A DNA stretch of 64,000 bases from Myxococcales bacterium. GTDB lineage: Bacteria > Myxococcota_A > Polyangia > Polyangiales > Houyiibacteriaceae. Of the stretch, positions 1-10,009 are shown in pieces. Both the position numbers and the translations under genes were made by a program. Within the stretch, counting starts at the first letter, position 1; each line of letters opens with the position of its first letter. The notes beneath the pieces are model-generated. The model was not told the DNA's origin. It worked only from the letters and a program-made list of their open reading frames with translations, and did no database searches. Where the stretch lies: assembly GCA_029863605.1 (NCBI GenBank), contig JAOTVB010000002.1, positions 62,001 to 126,000 on the forward strand. The letters run 5' to 3'.

Positions 1-1
1 G

Positions 2-739
2 ATGGCGCCGCTTCTCGAGGGTGTCAGTTTCGTCGAGTTCAACGACTTAGCTGCGCTCGACGTGGCTGTATCGGACGAAACAGCGGCGGTCATCTTTGAG
101 CCGGTGCAAGCCGAAGGCGGGATCATTCCCACGTCGCCCGAGTTCATCCAGGGCGCGCGACGCATTTGTGATGAACGCGGCGCATTGTTCTTTCTCGACG
201 AGATCCAAACCGGCTACGCGCGCACCGGCCGGTTTCTCGCGCAGGAATGGTTCGACGTCGTGCCCGATGCATGCTCGCTCGCGAAGGGTATCGGCGGCGG
301 ATTTCCACTCGGCGCGATAGCGGTGACCGAGCGCGTTGCTGGGGGGCTCCCTCCGGGCAGCCACGCAAGCACGTTCGGCGGCAATCCACTGGCGTGTGCG
401 GCCGGTCTTGCAGTCCTATACATCATCGACGAAGAAAACCTCATTGAGAACGCCAACCGGTTGGGCGAGTATCTCGCGAGCCGGCTTCAACAAATCGACG
501 AGCGGCTGCCGAGCACGGCTGGAACGCGGGGGCTTGGCCTCCTACAGGGGCTCGTGCTTGCCGATGACGTTGATCCTGCGGCAACGCTCGGAGCCATTTT
601 CTCGGCGGGGCTCCTTCTGACGTTGGCTGGTGGCAATGTCATTCGGATTTCGCCGTCGCTGAACGTCACGCAGGACGAGCTGGACGAAGGCCTGGCCATT
701 TTGGAGTCGACCCTCGAACACCCGGCGAGGAGCACATGA
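2..739 (+). CDS. argD: acetylornithine aminotransferase, C-terminal part (5' end outside window)
   Basis: Class III PLP-dependent aminotransferase of arginine biosynthesis, converting N-acetylglutamate semialdehyde to N-acetylornithine in the cytoplasm. The visible 245 residues carry the family blocks in order: EPVQAEGG near residue 34, DEIQTG near 66, the Schiff-base lysine in [14 protein letters not shown] (about residue 95), and [12 protein letters not shown]. About 150 N-terminal residues are missing because the gene runs off the left edge; the ATG at position 2 is internal to the gene. The stop overlaps the argF start (ATGA), so the two are probably translationally coupled. A closely related ornithine or succinylornithine aminotransferase is possible from sequence alone, but adjacency to argF favours ArgD. 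Confidence 0.93.
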   Translation: MAPLLEGVSFVEFNDLAALDVAVSDETAAVIFEPVQAEGGIIPTSPEFIQGARRICDERGALFFLDEIQTGYARTGRFLAQEWFDVVPDACSLAKGIGGGFPLGAIAVTERVAGGLPPGSHASTFGGNPLACAAGLAVLYIIDEENLIENANRLGEYLASRLQQIDERLPSTAGTRGLGLLQGLVLADDVDPAATLGAIFSAGLLLTLAGGNVIRISPSLNVTQDELDEGLAILESTLEHPARST

Positions 740-1650
740 CCCTACGGCACTTTCTCACGATCTCGGACCTCAATCACGACGAGCTGATTCGGGTGCTCGA
801 TCGCGCCTCCGCGCTCAAGGCACTTCGCGGCGCACCGGAGCACCCGAAACCGCTCGATGGTAAGTCCATCGCGATCGTTTTCGAGAAAGCGTCCACCCGG
901 ACCCGCTTGTCTTTCGAGGTCGGGATTTACGAGCTGGGTGCGAGGCCCGTGACATTGATTTCCAAGGATACTCAGCTGGTACGCGGTGAGCCGATCGAAG
1001 ACACCGCCCGAATGCTGAGCGGCTATGTGCATGGCGTCGTCTATCGGACGTTCGGCCACGATCGGCTCGAAAGGCTCGCGCAGAGCTCGACAATCCCGGT
1101 CGTCAACGGGCTCTCCGATCGTTTCCATCCTTGTCAGTTGCTCGCCGACCTCATGACGGTTCGGCAGAGCTTTGGTCCATCGCTCAAAGACGTCCGGGTC
1201 GCGTGGATCGGCGATGGTAATAACATGGCGAATTCGTGGATCGTGTCGGCTGCCCTGGCCGGGTTTGAGCTCGCGCTCGCGTGTCCGGCCGGGTACCCGC
1301 CCGACTCCCAGGTCCTCGCCGACGCTCACGCGCAAGGCGCCAACGTCCGGCTCGTCGAGCGTCCTGAAGAAGCGGCCGAGGGCGCCACGGTGGTCACGAC
1401 CGATGTTTGGGCGAGCATGGGCCAAGAGGACGAGGCCAAGGAGCGGAGGCACGCTTTCTCCGGTTTTCTCGTCGACGACGCGATCATGAAGCGAGCCGGC
1501 TCGGAGGCCATTTTCCTTCATTGCCTGCCCGCGCACCGGGGTGAAGAGGTGAGCGAGTCGGTCATTGACGGTGTTCAGTCCCGAGTTTGGGACGAAGCCG
1601 AGAACCGCCTTCACACCCAGAAGGCCCTGCTGGAGTGGCTGATTACGTAA
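736..1650 (+). CDS. argF: ornithine carbamoyltransferase
   Basis: Catalyses carbamoyl phosphate + ornithine to citrulline, in the cytoplasm, as a trimer in known family members. The 304-residue product has the usual length. The carbamoyl-phosphate loop STRTR is at residues 53-57, HPCQ with LADLMT near 132, and the ornithine-side HCLPAHRG near 262. The start ATG overlaps the argD stop by 4 nt, supporting one transcript. The pathway partner argG lies 4 kb downstream, separated by three chaperone-related genes. Confidence 0.97.
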   Translation: MTLRHFLTISDLNHDELIRVLDRASALKALRGAPEHPKPLDGKSIAIVFEKASTRTRLSFEVGIYELGARPVTLISKDTQLVRGEPIEDTARMLSGYVHGVVYRTFGHDRLERLAQSSTIPVVNGLSDRFHPCQLLADLMTVRQSFGPSLKDVRVAWIGDGNNMANSWIVSAALAGFELALACPAGYPPDSQVLADAHAQGANVRLVERPEEAAEGATVVTTDVWASMGQEDEAKERRHAFSGFLVDDAIMKRAGSEAIFLHCLPAHRGEEVSESVIDGVQSRVWDEAENRLHTQKALLEWLIT

Positions 1651-1665
1651 GGTGCGCGTTAGAGT

Positions 1666-3129
1666 GTGACGGGGGAGAGTACGAGCCGGGCCATGCAAGA
1701 GGAAAGGATCCCACGACTCGTCGAGGGGGCCGACGTGATGGCCCACAACATCGGCGCCAAGGAAGGCTTCGTCTATTCGTGCATCGACGGGGTTCTCAAC
1801 GTTGAAGACATCGCCGATGTCACCGTGCTGCCTACCGAAGAAGTGTCTCGCGTGATCGAGCACCTCATCTCGCTCCACCTCGTCGAGTGGGTCGACTCGA
1901 AAGTGCACAGCGTACCCGCTGAAGCCGACGTCGAGCCAGACGTCGACATCCCCGAGGACATCCAGAAGCAGGTTCTCGAGGCCTTCCGCCGGGTCGGCAA
2001 GCTCAATCACTATGAGCGGCTCGGTGTGGCCATCGACGCGAAGCCGAAGGAAATCCGCAAAGCTTATTTCGCGCTTTCAAAGACCTTTCATCCGGATGCG
2101 TACTACGGAAAGCAGCTTGGATCGTTCCAATCGAAGATGGAGGTCGTTTTTCGGAATATCACCGACTCTTACGAGGCGATCGGGCGTCCAAAAAAGCGCG
2201 AGGCCTACGACCGATACCTGCAGCAGCAGGTGGCAGTGCTCGAAGCCGAAAGGCAGATCGATCGCGTCGAAGAACGAGCCCAAGCCATGGCTAGGGCGCT
2301 CACGAAAGTGCCCGTCGCGCAGAGGCATTCCGCTCCTGCCCCTTCATCAAGCGGGTGGATGCCGAGCGGAGCCCCTGAGCCGATTTCGATCCGCGATGCT
2401 GCATCTCCTGCGAGCAACGTGGTCCCGGGCTCTCCCGAGCATGCGCGCATGGAGCGGAAGCGCGAGCTTCTAGAGCGCCGACTCAGGGGCAAGGCCAAGC
2501 AGCAACCAAAGGTGCCGGCAAGATCGACTCCCGTCCCGACCGCACGTGTCGGGAAGAAGGCAGCGCTCAGGGACCTCACACGATCGCTCAAGGACACCGC
2601 GGTGCTGACTGGCGGCGTGGACCGCGCACAACACCACATCGAGAACGCGCGCATCGCGGAGCTCGAAGGCGATTTGGCTAGGGCTGCGACGGCCTTGCGC
2701 ATGGCGATCGCCCTCGATTCGAGCAGCCGAGAGCTTCGGGAGCAGTATCGACGCGTGAACTCCAACCTGCGTATTCAGCTGGTCGACATTCACCGCCAGC
2801 AGGCCAAATACGAAGAAGAGAACAACCTCTGGGCGGCCGCGAGCATCTCTTGGGCGAAGGTGGCCGAGGCAGCCCCCGATGACCACGAGGCTCCAAGGCA
2901 CGCCGCCAAGGCGCTATTGGCTGCTGGAGGCGATCTGCGAAAGGCCCGCGACTTCGCCCAACACAGCCTCGAGCTCAAGCCCGATTCGCTCGATACGCGA
3001 CTGCTTTTGGCGCGGATCTACATGGATGCTGGCATGGACCAGAGCGCGGAAAAAGAGCTGAAAGAAGCCGCAAAGCTGGACCCGGGCCACGAGATGGTCA
3101 AAAATCTCAAGAAGCAGCTCGGGGGGTGA
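1666..3129 (+). CDS. J-domain protein with N-terminal helical domain and C-terminal TPRs
   Basis: A 487-residue co-chaperone of unusual architecture. Residues about 20-78 form a small helical domain (core IDGVLNVEDIADV) that resembles the C-terminus of the gene at 5002. A J-domain spans about 114-184 with the Hsp70-activating HPD at 142-144. A basic, proline-rich linker follows, then TPR-like helices from about 323 to the end. There is no zinc-finger or C-terminal substrate domain as in DnaJ, so this is a class III J-protein. The DnaK-like gene starts 36 nt downstream, its obvious partner. The GTG at 1666 is used here; an ATG at 1693 in the same frame is an alternative, and neither has a strong ribosome site. 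The client is unknown. Confidence 0.85.
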   Translation: MTGESTSRAMQEERIPRLVEGADVMAHNIGAKEGFVYSCIDGVLNVEDIADVTVLPTEEVSRVIEHLISLHLVEWVDSKVHSVPAEADVEPDVDIPEDIQKQVLEAFRRVGKLNHYERLGVAIDAKPKEIRKAYFALSKTFHPDAYYGKQLGSFQSKMEVVFRNITDSYEAIGRPKKREAYDRYLQQQVAVLEAERQIDRVEERAQAMARALTKVPVAQRHSAPAPSSSGWMPSGAPEPISIRDAASPASNVVPGSPEHARMERKRELLERRLRGKAKQQPKVPARSTPVPTARVGKKAALRDLTRSLKDTAVLTGGVDRAQHHIENARIAELEGDLARAATALRMAIALDSSSRELREQYRRVNSNLRIQLVDIHRQQAKYEEENNLWAAASISWAKVAEAAPDDHEAPRHAAKALLAAGGDLRKARDFAQHSLELKPDSLDTRLLLARIYMDAGMDQSAEKELKEAAKLDPGHEMVKNLKKQLGG

Positions 3130-3165
3130 TGTCAGTACTGCGTTCGAGCGCTTGGAAACAGGGGC

Positions 3166-4998
3166 ATGGAAAGAGTCATAGGGATTGACCTAGGAACGTT
3201 CAACTCGTGCGTTGCCGTCGTCGAAAGCGGCACGCCCGTAGTCATCGCCAACCGCGGTGGATACAAGGTGACTCCATCGATGGTCGCCGTCACCGAGGGA
3301 GGCAAACGCCTGGTGGGGCACATCGCGAAACGGCAAGCGGTGACGAACGCCGAGAACACGGTGTTTGCTGCGAAGCGACTGATCGGGCGGAAGTGGGACT
3401 CGCCACAGGTGAAGAACGCGATTCAGACGTGTCCGTTCCACATCGTCGAGGGCCCTCACGGTGATTGTCGCATCAAGATGCGTGACAAAGTCTACAGCAT
3501 TCCCGAGGTCAGCGCGATGGTCCTCCAGGAGATGAAGCTGGTCGCCGAGGACTACCTCGGGGAAGAGATCAACAAGGTCGTCGTGACCGTGCCTGCATAC
3601 TTCAACGACAACCAGCGCCAGGCGACCAAAGACGCTGGGGCAATCGCTGGCCTCGATGTCATCCGCATCATCAACGAGCCGACTTCGGCTGCGCTTGCCT
3701 ACGGCTTCGGAAAGAACATCGACCGCACGGTTGCGGTCTTCGACCTCGGTGGCGGGACGTTCGACATTTCAATCCTAGAGATTTCGAGCTCCGGGGTGTT
3801 CAAAGTCATAAGCACGGCGGGTGACACCTTCCTCGGCGGCGAGGACTTCGACCAGCGGGTCATCGATTGGCTTGTCGACGGGTTTCAGCATGAGCACGGC
3901 ATCGACCTTCGCCAGGACCGAATGGCACTCCAGCGCTTGAAAGACGCCGCCGAAAAGGCGAAGTGCGAGCTCTCTGCGGTAACCGAGACCGAGGTCAATC
4001 TGCCGTTCATCATTTCGAGCGCCCGGAACGAAGCGTTGCACCTTCAGCGTCTGCTGACGCGGGCGACACTCGAAGAGCTGACGGCCGATTTGATCGATCG
4101 CACGGTTCAGATCTGCGAGCTGACGCTGGGCGAGGCCGCTCTCGGCAAGGATGAGCTCGAAGACATCATCCTCGTCGGCGGGATGACCCGCATGCCCAAG
4201 GTTCAGGAGCGTGTTTCGAAGTTTTTCCAGCGCGACCCGTGCAAAGGTGTTCACCCCGACGAAGTCGTCGGCCTCGGGGCATCGATTCAGGGCGCCGCTC
4301 TCGTCGACGAGACTCACGAGATGGACATGGTGCTGCTCGACGTGACCCCGCACACTCTCGGCATCATGGTCGTCGGCGGTTACTTCGAAGAGCTCATCCC
4401 GCAGAACACCACCGTTCCGACATCGCGCAGCAAGCCATTTACGACGGTTCGAGACAACCAGACCGCCGTGAAGATCCTCGTCTTGCAGGGTGAGTCGCGC
4501 CGCGCCGAGGACAACGAGCTTCTCGGTGAGTTCATTCTCACCGGCCTTCGCCGCGCGCCCGTAGGCCAGGTAGAGGTCGAGGTGACCTTCGAGATCAACG
4601 CAGACGGCATCGTCAGCGTGCACGCCAAAGATGTGGAGACCGGCAAGGAGCAATCGATCACGGTGACGGCAACCAGCGGTCTTACCGAGGACGAAATCAA
4701 CGACATGATGGTCGACGCGTCCGACTACGCGGTGACGCGGCGCGAGGACGAGGCATCCGAGCAAGTGCGGCAGGAAGCCGAAACTCTCATCGCCGAGATC
4801 GAGCGTCTGTTTCCAGACGTGGAGCAGATCGTCGCGGGAAGCGATTTCGGCCGCGATGCGATCGACAAAGCCAAGGGAGTGGTCGACAACGCGCGGACTC
4901 TGTTGGAGCGGGGCGACATCGCGGGGCTCAAGGACGAGCTGGAGTCGCTCGGCCGCACGCAGCGCATGTTCAAGGGCGTAGTTGGCAAGTCGGCTTAG
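3166..4998 (+). CDS. DnaK/Hsp70-family chaperone paralogue
   Basis: Cytoplasmic ATP-dependent chaperone, 610 residues against about 638 for housekeeping DnaK. The ATPase domain keeps [10 protein letters not shown] (residue 12 is Phe where DnaK has Thr), Lys70, NEPTSAA with Glu171, and GGGTFD. The linker [13 protein letters not shown] and a substrate domain follow. The helical lid is shorter than in DnaK and the tail ends GVVGKSA, lacking the acidic EEVD-like end. No grpE or dnaJ lies nearby; instead a J-protein precedes it and a small domain-sharing protein follows 3 nt later. I read it as a specialised paralogue rather than the main DnaK. Confidence 0.9.
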   Translation: MERVIGIDLGTFNSCVAVVESGTPVVIANRGGYKVTPSMVAVTEGGKRLVGHIAKRQAVTNAENTVFAAKRLIGRKWDSPQVKNAIQTCPFHIVEGPHGDCRIKMRDKVYSIPEVSAMVLQEMKLVAEDYLGEEINKVVVTVPAYFNDNQRQATKDAGAIAGLDVIRIINEPTSAALAYGFGKNIDRTVAVFDLGGGTFDISILEISSSGVFKVISTAGDTFLGGEDFDQRVIDWLVDGFQHEHGIDLRQDRMALQRLKDAAEKAKCELSAVTETEVNLPFIISSARNEALHLQRLLTRATLEELTADLIDRTVQICELTLGEAALGKDELEDIILVGGMTRMPKVQERVSKFFQRDPCKGVHPDEVVGLGASIQGAALVDETHEMDMVLLDVTPHTLGIMVVGGYFEELIPQNTTVPTSRSKPFTTVRDNQTAVKILVLQGESRRAEDNELLGEFILTGLRRAPVGQVEVEVTFEINADGIVSVHAKDVETGKEQSITVTATSGLTEDEINDMMVDASDYAVTRREDEASEQVRQEAETLIAEIERLFPDVEQIVAGSDFGRDAIDKAKGVVDNARTLLERGDIAGLKDELESLGRTQRMFKGVVGKSA

Positions 4999-5001
4999 CG
5001 G

Positions 5002-5613
5002 ATGAGCTCGGGCGGTCGCGAATTGAGGGGTTCTGCTTTCCCCAGCGTCCTGGGTACCGATGGCGACATCGATCTGACCGGCGAGCTTGCGTCCCCTGCG
5101 CAGGACGAGCGCCCCACCAATCGGCCTTCGGGTGACGCATGGGTCATCGATCGGGATCGACGAAGTCTTCCGCCTCCGGCCGCGCAGCCGCCCACCCTTC
5201 CGGCTCCGGCCTATGACGAAAGCGGGACGACCACCCGAGACGAGGTGCATCGCGAGATCGCCGACCGGTTTGCGCTCGGAGACTATGCTGGCGCCTTGAG
5301 CGCCGCCGAGCTCCAGCTCGGGCGAGAGCCAGAGGATGACGAGATCCGGCGGTATGCGGAGAGCAGTCGAGAGCGCCTCGAGGTTCGATACGCGACCCGC
5401 ATCGGGTCGCTCGACTACGTCTTCAATGTGTCGGTGGCAGCTTCGAAGATCAAGTGGCTCGGACTCGACCCCCAAGCCGCGTTCCTGTTGTCGTTGGTAG
5501 ACGGCCAGACGAGCGTTGGAGAGGTTCTCGACCTCTGTCAGATGGGCAGGCTCGAGGCGCTTCGCGTCTTTACCGAGCTCCTCGACGCCAACGCCATCAA
5601 GCGAGTGGCATAG
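5002..5613 (+). CDS. uncharacterised protein sharing a helical domain with the adjacent J-protein
   Basis: The product is 203 residues. The first 75 are low-complexity, acidic and proline-rich. Residues 80-125 look like a pair of TPR-like helices. The last 60 residues (core [18 protein letters not shown]) resemble the N-terminal domain of the J-protein at 1666: a hydrophobic patch, then a conserved D-G, a short T/N-V-x-E/D helix and a winged-helix-like end. I have seen this module repeatedly in myxobacterial signalling proteins, but have no assigned function for it. The gene starts 3 nt after the DnaK-like stop, so it is almost certainly cotranscribed with it. It could be an adaptor for the chaperone pair; that is inference. 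Confidence 0.7.
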   Translation: MSSGGRELRGSAFPSVLGTDGDIDLTGELASPAQDERPTNRPSGDAWVIDRDRRSLPPPAAQPPTLPAPAYDESGTTTRDEVHREIADRFALGDYAGALSAAELQLGREPEDDEIRRYAESSRERLEVRYATRIGSLDYVFNVSVAASKIKWLGLDPQAAFLLSLVDGQTSVGEVLDLCQMGRLEALRVFTELLDANAIKRVA

Positions 5614-5659
5614 CCGCGCCAGCTTGCGCCGCCTCGGCGGAACACTACCATCCCGGGCC

Positions 5660-6868
5660 ATGGCTGTTTCCCCCAAGAAGATCGTGCTCGCCTACAGTGG
5701 TGGGCTCGATACATCGGTGATTCTGACTTGGCTCAAAGAGACCTACGGAGCCGAGGTGGTCGCTTTCTGTGCGGACGTAGGGCAGGGCGAGGAGCTCGGA
5801 GGCCTCGACGAGAAAGCCCGCGCGACTGGCGCCTCGAAGTGCGTGATCACCGACCTGAAAGAGGAGTTCGCCCGCGACTTCTGTTTTCCGATGCTCCGCG
5901 CCAACGCGGTCTACGAAGGAGAGTACCTGCTCGGTACCTCGATTGCTCGGCCGGTGATCGCCAAGGCGATGATGGAGGTTGTGCGCGAGGAGGGCGCAGA
6001 CGCCATCGCTCACGGCGCGACAGGCAAAGGAAACGACCAAGTTCGTTTCGAGCTCGCAGCAATGGCGATCGATCCCCGAATCCAGGTGATCGCGCCGTGG
6101 CGGACTTGGTCTCTCCGCTCGCGCAGTGATTGCATCGCCTACTGCAAAGACCGCAAGATCCCGATCGAGGCGACCGCCGAGAAGCCATACTCGATGGACG
6201 CCAACCTGTTTCACATCAGTTACGAGGGCGGCGTCCTCGAGGACCCATGGACCGAGCCTCCCAAAGACATGTTCCGCTTGACAACCGCACCGGAGGACGC
6301 GCCCAACGCCGCTGAGTACGTCGTGATCGGCTATGACAAAGGCGATCCCGTCAGCGTCGATGGCGAGCGACTCGGACCCGCCGCGTTGATAGGCCGGCTG
6401 AACGGGCTCGGCGCCAAGCATGGAGTCGGCCGGGTCGACATCGTCGAGAATCGATTCGTGGGTATGAAATCACGAGGCGTGTACGAAACCCCGGGCGGTA
6501 CGATTCTTCAAAAGGCACACCGGGCGGTCGAGTCTATTACGGTCGACCGCGAGGTGCTCCGGATCCGAGATAGCCTGATCCCAGAGTACGCATCTCTGGT
6601 GTACCGTGGCTTTTGGTTCGCGCCGGAACGCGAGATGCTCCAAGCCTTGATCGACAATTCGCAACAGGACGTGACCGGCGAAGCTCGAATCAAGCTTTTC
6701 AAGGGGAGCGCGGACGTGGTCGGTCGTAGAAGCCCGACCTCCCTCTACGACCCGAACTACGCAACTTTCGAAGAGGACGAGGTCTACGATCAGCAGGACG
6801 CGACTGGTTTCATCCGGTTGAACGCGCTTCGCCTGAGAATTCGGGCGCTTCGCGGCCGGCGCGAGTGA
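5660..6868 (+). CDS. argG: argininosuccinate synthase
   Basis: Condenses citrulline and aspartate using ATP to give argininosuccinate, the step after ArgF. The 402-residue product has the normal length. The PP-loop near the N-terminus reads [10 protein letters not shown]. The ATP/citrulline regions [10 protein letters not shown] and SRSDCIAYC, and the late [17 protein letters not shown] block, are all present. I chose ATG 5660 because the protein then begins [15 protein letters not shown] as in the family; the frame stays open upstream but without family similarity. It lies 46 nt after the chaperone trio and probably belongs to the arg transcription unit. Confidence 0.96.
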   Translation: MAVSPKKIVLAYSGGLDTSVILTWLKETYGAEVVAFCADVGQGEELGGLDEKARATGASKCVITDLKEEFARDFCFPMLRANAVYEGEYLLGTSIARPVIAKAMMEVVREEGADAIAHGATGKGNDQVRFELAAMAIDPRIQVIAPWRTWSLRSRSDCIAYCKDRKIPIEATAEKPYSMDANLFHISYEGGVLEDPWTEPPKDMFRLTTAPEDAPNAAEYVVIGYDKGDPVSVDGERLGPAALIGRLNGLGAKHGVGRVDIVENRFVGMKSRGVYETPGGTILQKAHRAVESITVDREVLRIRDSLIPEYASLVYRGFWFAPEREMLQALIDNSQQDVTGEARIKLFKGSADVVGRRSPTSLYDPNYATFEEDEVYDQQDATGFIRLNALRLRIRALRGRRE

Positions 6869-6928
6869 GGGGACGGACGCTTGTTGCGGTAGAAACCGGT
6901 CCTCGGTACCCTAGAGAAGTCTCAAGGT

Positions 6929-8230
6929 TTGGACGTTCCCAGTATACAGCTGGCCGCCGCAGTGCTTGGCGGCGTGGGTTTAGGCGCATTGTTTGCCGGC
7001 GTCAGTGCGGGTCTCCACACCCTTGGGGAAGCGGGTCTTCAGGCACTGGCCGAAACCGAGGGGCCTAACGCGGGGGTGGCAGAGCGAGTCTCGCGGGAGC
7101 TCGGCGCCGTGCAGGCTCGTCTTCTCATGGGGCGGGTGCTCTGTGTCGCCATCTCGGCATCGTTCGTTGGCTACTCGCTCCTCCGCGCGGGGACACTGCT
7201 CGATGCGCTGCTCGGCGTGATCGCAGTCGCGGTCGTGTATGCAGTCGTGGCGACCATCACCGGCACAATCGTCCGCCGGCGTTCCGGTGAAGCTACCCTC
7301 AAGGTCTGGAAGTGGCTGCGCCCGATCGAGCTCTTGCTAGTTCCCCTCGCGGAGCCCTTGAATTGGGTAAGCGCGTTGGTGACCCGTCTCGTTCCGGAGG
7401 TTCGGGTGGGTGACGGAGCGCGCTTGACGGACCTCACAGTCGAGCACGTCATCGAGCAGGGGGAAGAGACTGGCTCGATCGCAGAAGACCATGCACGGAT
7501 GCTCCGGAGCGTCCTCGAATTCAAGAACACGGTGGCCCGCGAGATCATGGTCCCGCGCACCCAGGTCGTCGCTTTCGAAATCGACATCAGCGTCGATGAA
7601 GCGCTCGCCAGCGTCATCGAGTCCGGGCACAGCCGGTATCCGGTCTATCGTGGGCAGATCGACCATGTCGAGGGCATCCTCTACGCCAAGGATTTGTTTC
7701 AAGTTGTCCGCAGGCCAAACGAGTCATCGAAGCTCGTGTTGGCGGACCTCGTTCGAAAGCCCGTTTTTTTCGCAGCCGAGAGTCAGAAGATCGGAGTGCT
7801 CCTGCGAGAGATGCAGGGACGCCGGTCACATCTTGCGGTGGTGGTTGACGAGTTCGGTGGCGCAGCCGGCATCGTCACGCTCGAGGACATCGTCGAGGAG
7901 ATCGTCGGGGAGATCCAAGACGAGCATGACGAAGAGCAACCGATGGTCTTCGAGCGATCGCCTGGGCACTACTTCGTAGATGCTGGGATCTCCGTGTACG
8001 ACCTCGAAGAGCATTTGGGCGAGTCGATTTGCGATGACAAGTCGGAGTTCGACTCGCTGGGGGGCCTTTTGGTGCACCTCGCGGGGCGGGTGCCTGCGAT
8101 CGGAGAGACTTTGGTTACCGGCTCCTATCGGATCGTCGTCCTCGATGCGGACGAGCGCCACGTGCGACGGGTCGAGATGCTGAAGTTCGACATCGAGCCG
8201 GATGAGCAGCCCGCAGCAGCGGCCATCTAG
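6929..8230 (+). CDS. CorC/HlyC-type membrane protein with CBS pair
   Basis: Inner-membrane protein of the hemolysin C/CorC (CNNM-like) group, linked in other bacteria to Mg or Co efflux. The 433 residues hold an N-terminal membrane region of about 130 residues with three to four hydrophobic helices, then a CBS-pair domain (about 195-330, including REIMVPRTQV, SRYPVYRG and VVDEFGGAAGIVTLEDIVEEI). A CorC_HlyC cytosolic domain of about 80 residues ends the protein. The start is the TTG at 6929, preceded by a purine-rich GAGAAG about 10 nt upstream. It follows argG by 60 nt and ends 5 nt before a convergent phosphoesterase gene. Confidence 0.85.
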   Translation: MDVPSIQLAAAVLGGVGLGALFAGVSAGLHTLGEAGLQALAETEGPNAGVAERVSRELGAVQARLLMGRVLCVAISASFVGYSLLRAGTLLDALLGVIAVAVVYAVVATITGTIVRRRSGEATLKVWKWLRPIELLLVPLAEPLNWVSALVTRLVPEVRVGDGARLTDLTVEHVIEQGEETGSIAEDHARMLRSVLEFKNTVAREIMVPRTQVVAFEIDISVDEALASVIESGHSRYPVYRGQIDHVEGILYAKDLFQVVRRPNESSKLVLADLVRKPVFFAAESQKIGVLLREMQGRRSHLAVVVDEFGGAAGIVTLEDIVEEIVGEIQDEHDEEQPMVFERSPGHYFVDAGISVYDLEEHLGESICDDKSEFDSLGGLLVHLAGRVPAIGETLVTGSYRIVVLDADERHVRRVEMLKFDIEPDEQPAAAAI

Positions 8231-8235
8231 CCGCC

Positions 8236-8907
8236 TTACGACGCCTGAAGCTCGTCGTAGCGAATCCAGTCCTGCAAGACGTCTGCGCCGCTCATCCGAG
8301 GCGTGAGCACCGTGTAGTGAGCGATGCCGGTCTCTGGTGCCGCACCGACCGAACCGACATTGACGACGTGATATTCACCTAGCGTGCGCTGAAACGGGAC
8401 GTGCGTCGAACCACACACAATGATGTCAGCCGGATCGTCCGCGAGAAGCGAAAGGATCTCCTCGTCGGTGAGGTCGTGACTGATCTCCTGGCCATTGTCT
8501 GCGGGGGACCCGTGCACCATGAGCACCTCACGCCCATCAACGAGGGGGACCCGCACCTGCTCGGGTAAGCGTCGCAGGCGTTCAGCGACCAGGTCTCCGA
8601 TCGCCGTGCGAGTTTTTGCGAAGAGTCGCGCCAGACGTCTCTGTTCATCGTCGAGCGGCAACAAGCTGCTCGGGTCGACCGAAGCTAGAGCCATGTCCGA
8701 GAGACCGCGAGCGCAAACCGCCTCGAGCTGCTGCAGCCGATGCCAGACGGCAAGCGGCTCGTTCCCCCCGAGTAGTAGGTCGCCCGCGACGTAGATCTGC
8801 TTGACCTCCAGTCGATCGAGCTCGCTCAAGACTGCCTCCAAGGCTGCGAGATTCCCGTGTAAGTCCGAAAGGAAGGCGATCGGGCCGGTTGCCGGGGGAT
8901 GCGCCAT
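8236..8907 (-). CDS. calcineurin-like metallophosphoesterase (YfcE/Metallophos_2 type)
   Basis: Predicted cytosolic phosphodiesterase/phosphatase of 223 residues with no signal peptide. The dinuclear-metal motifs appear in order: FLSDLHGN near residue 13, AGDLLLGG near 41, MVHGSP near 131 and CGSTHVPF near 166. The last is odd because the usual GHTH has become GSTH, losing one metal-ligand histidine. The substrate is unknown. It is divergent from the MerR-TPR gene with about 94 nt between starts, which must hold both promoters. Confidence 0.85.
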   Translation of the reverse strand: MAHPPATGPIAFLSDLHGNLAALEAVLSELDRLEVKQIYVAGDLLLGGNEPLAVWHRLQQLEAVCARGLSDMALASVDPSSLLPLDDEQRRLARLFAKTRTAIGDLVAERLRRLPEQVRVPLVDGREVLMVHGSPADNGQEISHDLTDEEILSLLADDPADIIVCGSTHVPFQRTLGEYHVVNVGSVGAAPETGIAHYTVLTPRMSGADVLQDWIRYDELQAS

Positions 8908-8989
8908 GGCCGGACTCTAGCACCTGCGCAGCGGAACGGTCGGTCAACTTCGACCCTTGCGCCCAAACGGGCACGGCCTATTCTCTCGC

Positions 8990-8995
8990 GGGGAG
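8990..8995 (+). promoter_or_regulatory. ribosome binding site deciding a TTG start
   Basis: GGGGAG lies 6 nt before the TTG at 9002. It favours that codon over the in-frame TTG at 8957, which has no ribosome site. Confidence 0.6.
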
Positions 8996-9001
8996 AGTCA
9001 G

Positions 9002-10009
9002 TTGAACGAAGGCAGCGATCGTGACAACGTGATCCGCGTTGGTTTCGGGGCGGATGGAAAGCTAACGCGCACCTCAACCCCGGAGCCGGCCCCGGCCCCT
9101 GCGCCTTCGCAGCCCACGCCAACCTCGGATCCCACCGCAGGTCTCTACACAGTGACCGAGGTCGCCCGACTTTTCGGATACACTCCGTCTCGATTGCGCT
9201 ATTGGCATCGATCCGGCCTCCTCGAACCTTCGGCGCGGGTAGGCGGTCGCAACTACTACACCTTTCAAGACCTAATCGGTGTGCGGGCGGCCAAAGGGCT
9301 CCTCGAACAGGGGGTGCCTTTGCAGCAAGTTCGGCGCACGGTGGAGTCTCTTCGCAACACGCTCCCCAAGACCATGCAACCGCTCTCCGAGGTGCGTGTG
9401 CTCGCCGACGGCCGGACTGTGCTCGTCCAAGACGACGTGGGTACCTACGAGCCCACTACGGGACAAGCCGTGCTCGATTTCACCATCGATGGCCTCGAGT
9501 CAGATGTGGTGCGCATGCTGCGTGCCGAGGGCGATGATCGGTCGAGGGCGTACGAGTATTACCTCGAGGGATGCAGGCTGGATGAGCAGGCCGGAACGTT
9601 CGAACAAGCCGAGGAGGCATACCAAAAGGCACTGTCGTTGGATCCGACGCTCTCGAACGCGCTCACCAACCTCGGCAATCTGAACTACCGACGCGACCGG
9701 CTCGAAGAGGCGGAGCACTTCTACCGCCTTGCCCTCGAATGCGACCCTGAGCAGCCCGAAGCGCTCTACAACCTCGGGTTCTTGCATTTCGAGCGCGATG
9801 AAGTTGAGCCTGCCATCTCACTTTTTCAGCAGGCACTGAGAAGCGATGCCTCGTTTGCGGACGCCCACTTCAACTTAGCGATGGCTCTCGAAGAGCGCGG
9901 CGACAGGAAGGCCGCCCGGTCTCATTGGCAACACTATCTCGCCCTCGAACCGACCGGATCCTGGGCGGATATCGCGCAGAAGCACATCGACGAGGACCCA
10001 CGTCCGTGA
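9002..10009 (+). CDS. MerR-type DNA-binding domain fused to TPR repeats
   Basis: A 335-residue predicted regulator. After a proline/alanine-rich leader, residues about 48-117 form a MerR-type winged helix (YTVTEVARLFGYTPSRLRYW, then a long helix). A beta-rich stretch follows with a repeated V-x-V-x-DG/DD pattern at about 125-160. At least three TPR units occupy about 180-330. It lacks the dimerisation coiled coil and effector domain of classical MerR proteins, so the TPRs may receive a protein signal. The TTG start is supported by its ribosome site. The stop overlaps the pdxH start (GTGA), suggesting coupled translation. Its targets are unknown. Confidence 0.8.
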   Translation: MNEGSDRDNVIRVGFGADGKLTRTSTPEPAPAPAPSQPTPTSDPTAGLYTVTEVARLFGYTPSRLRYWHRSGLLEPSARVGGRNYYTFQDLIGVRAAKGLLEQGVPLQQVRRTVESLRNTLPKTMQPLSEVRVLADGRTVLVQDDVGTYEPTTGQAVLDFTIDGLESDVVRMLRAEGDDRSRAYEYYLEGCRLDEQAGTFEQAEEAYQKALSLDPTLSNALTNLGNLNYRRDRLEEAEHFYRLALECDPEQPEALYNLGFLHFERDEVEPAISLFQQALRSDASFADAHFNLAMALEERGDRKAARSHWQHYLALEPTGSWADIAQKHIDEDPRP

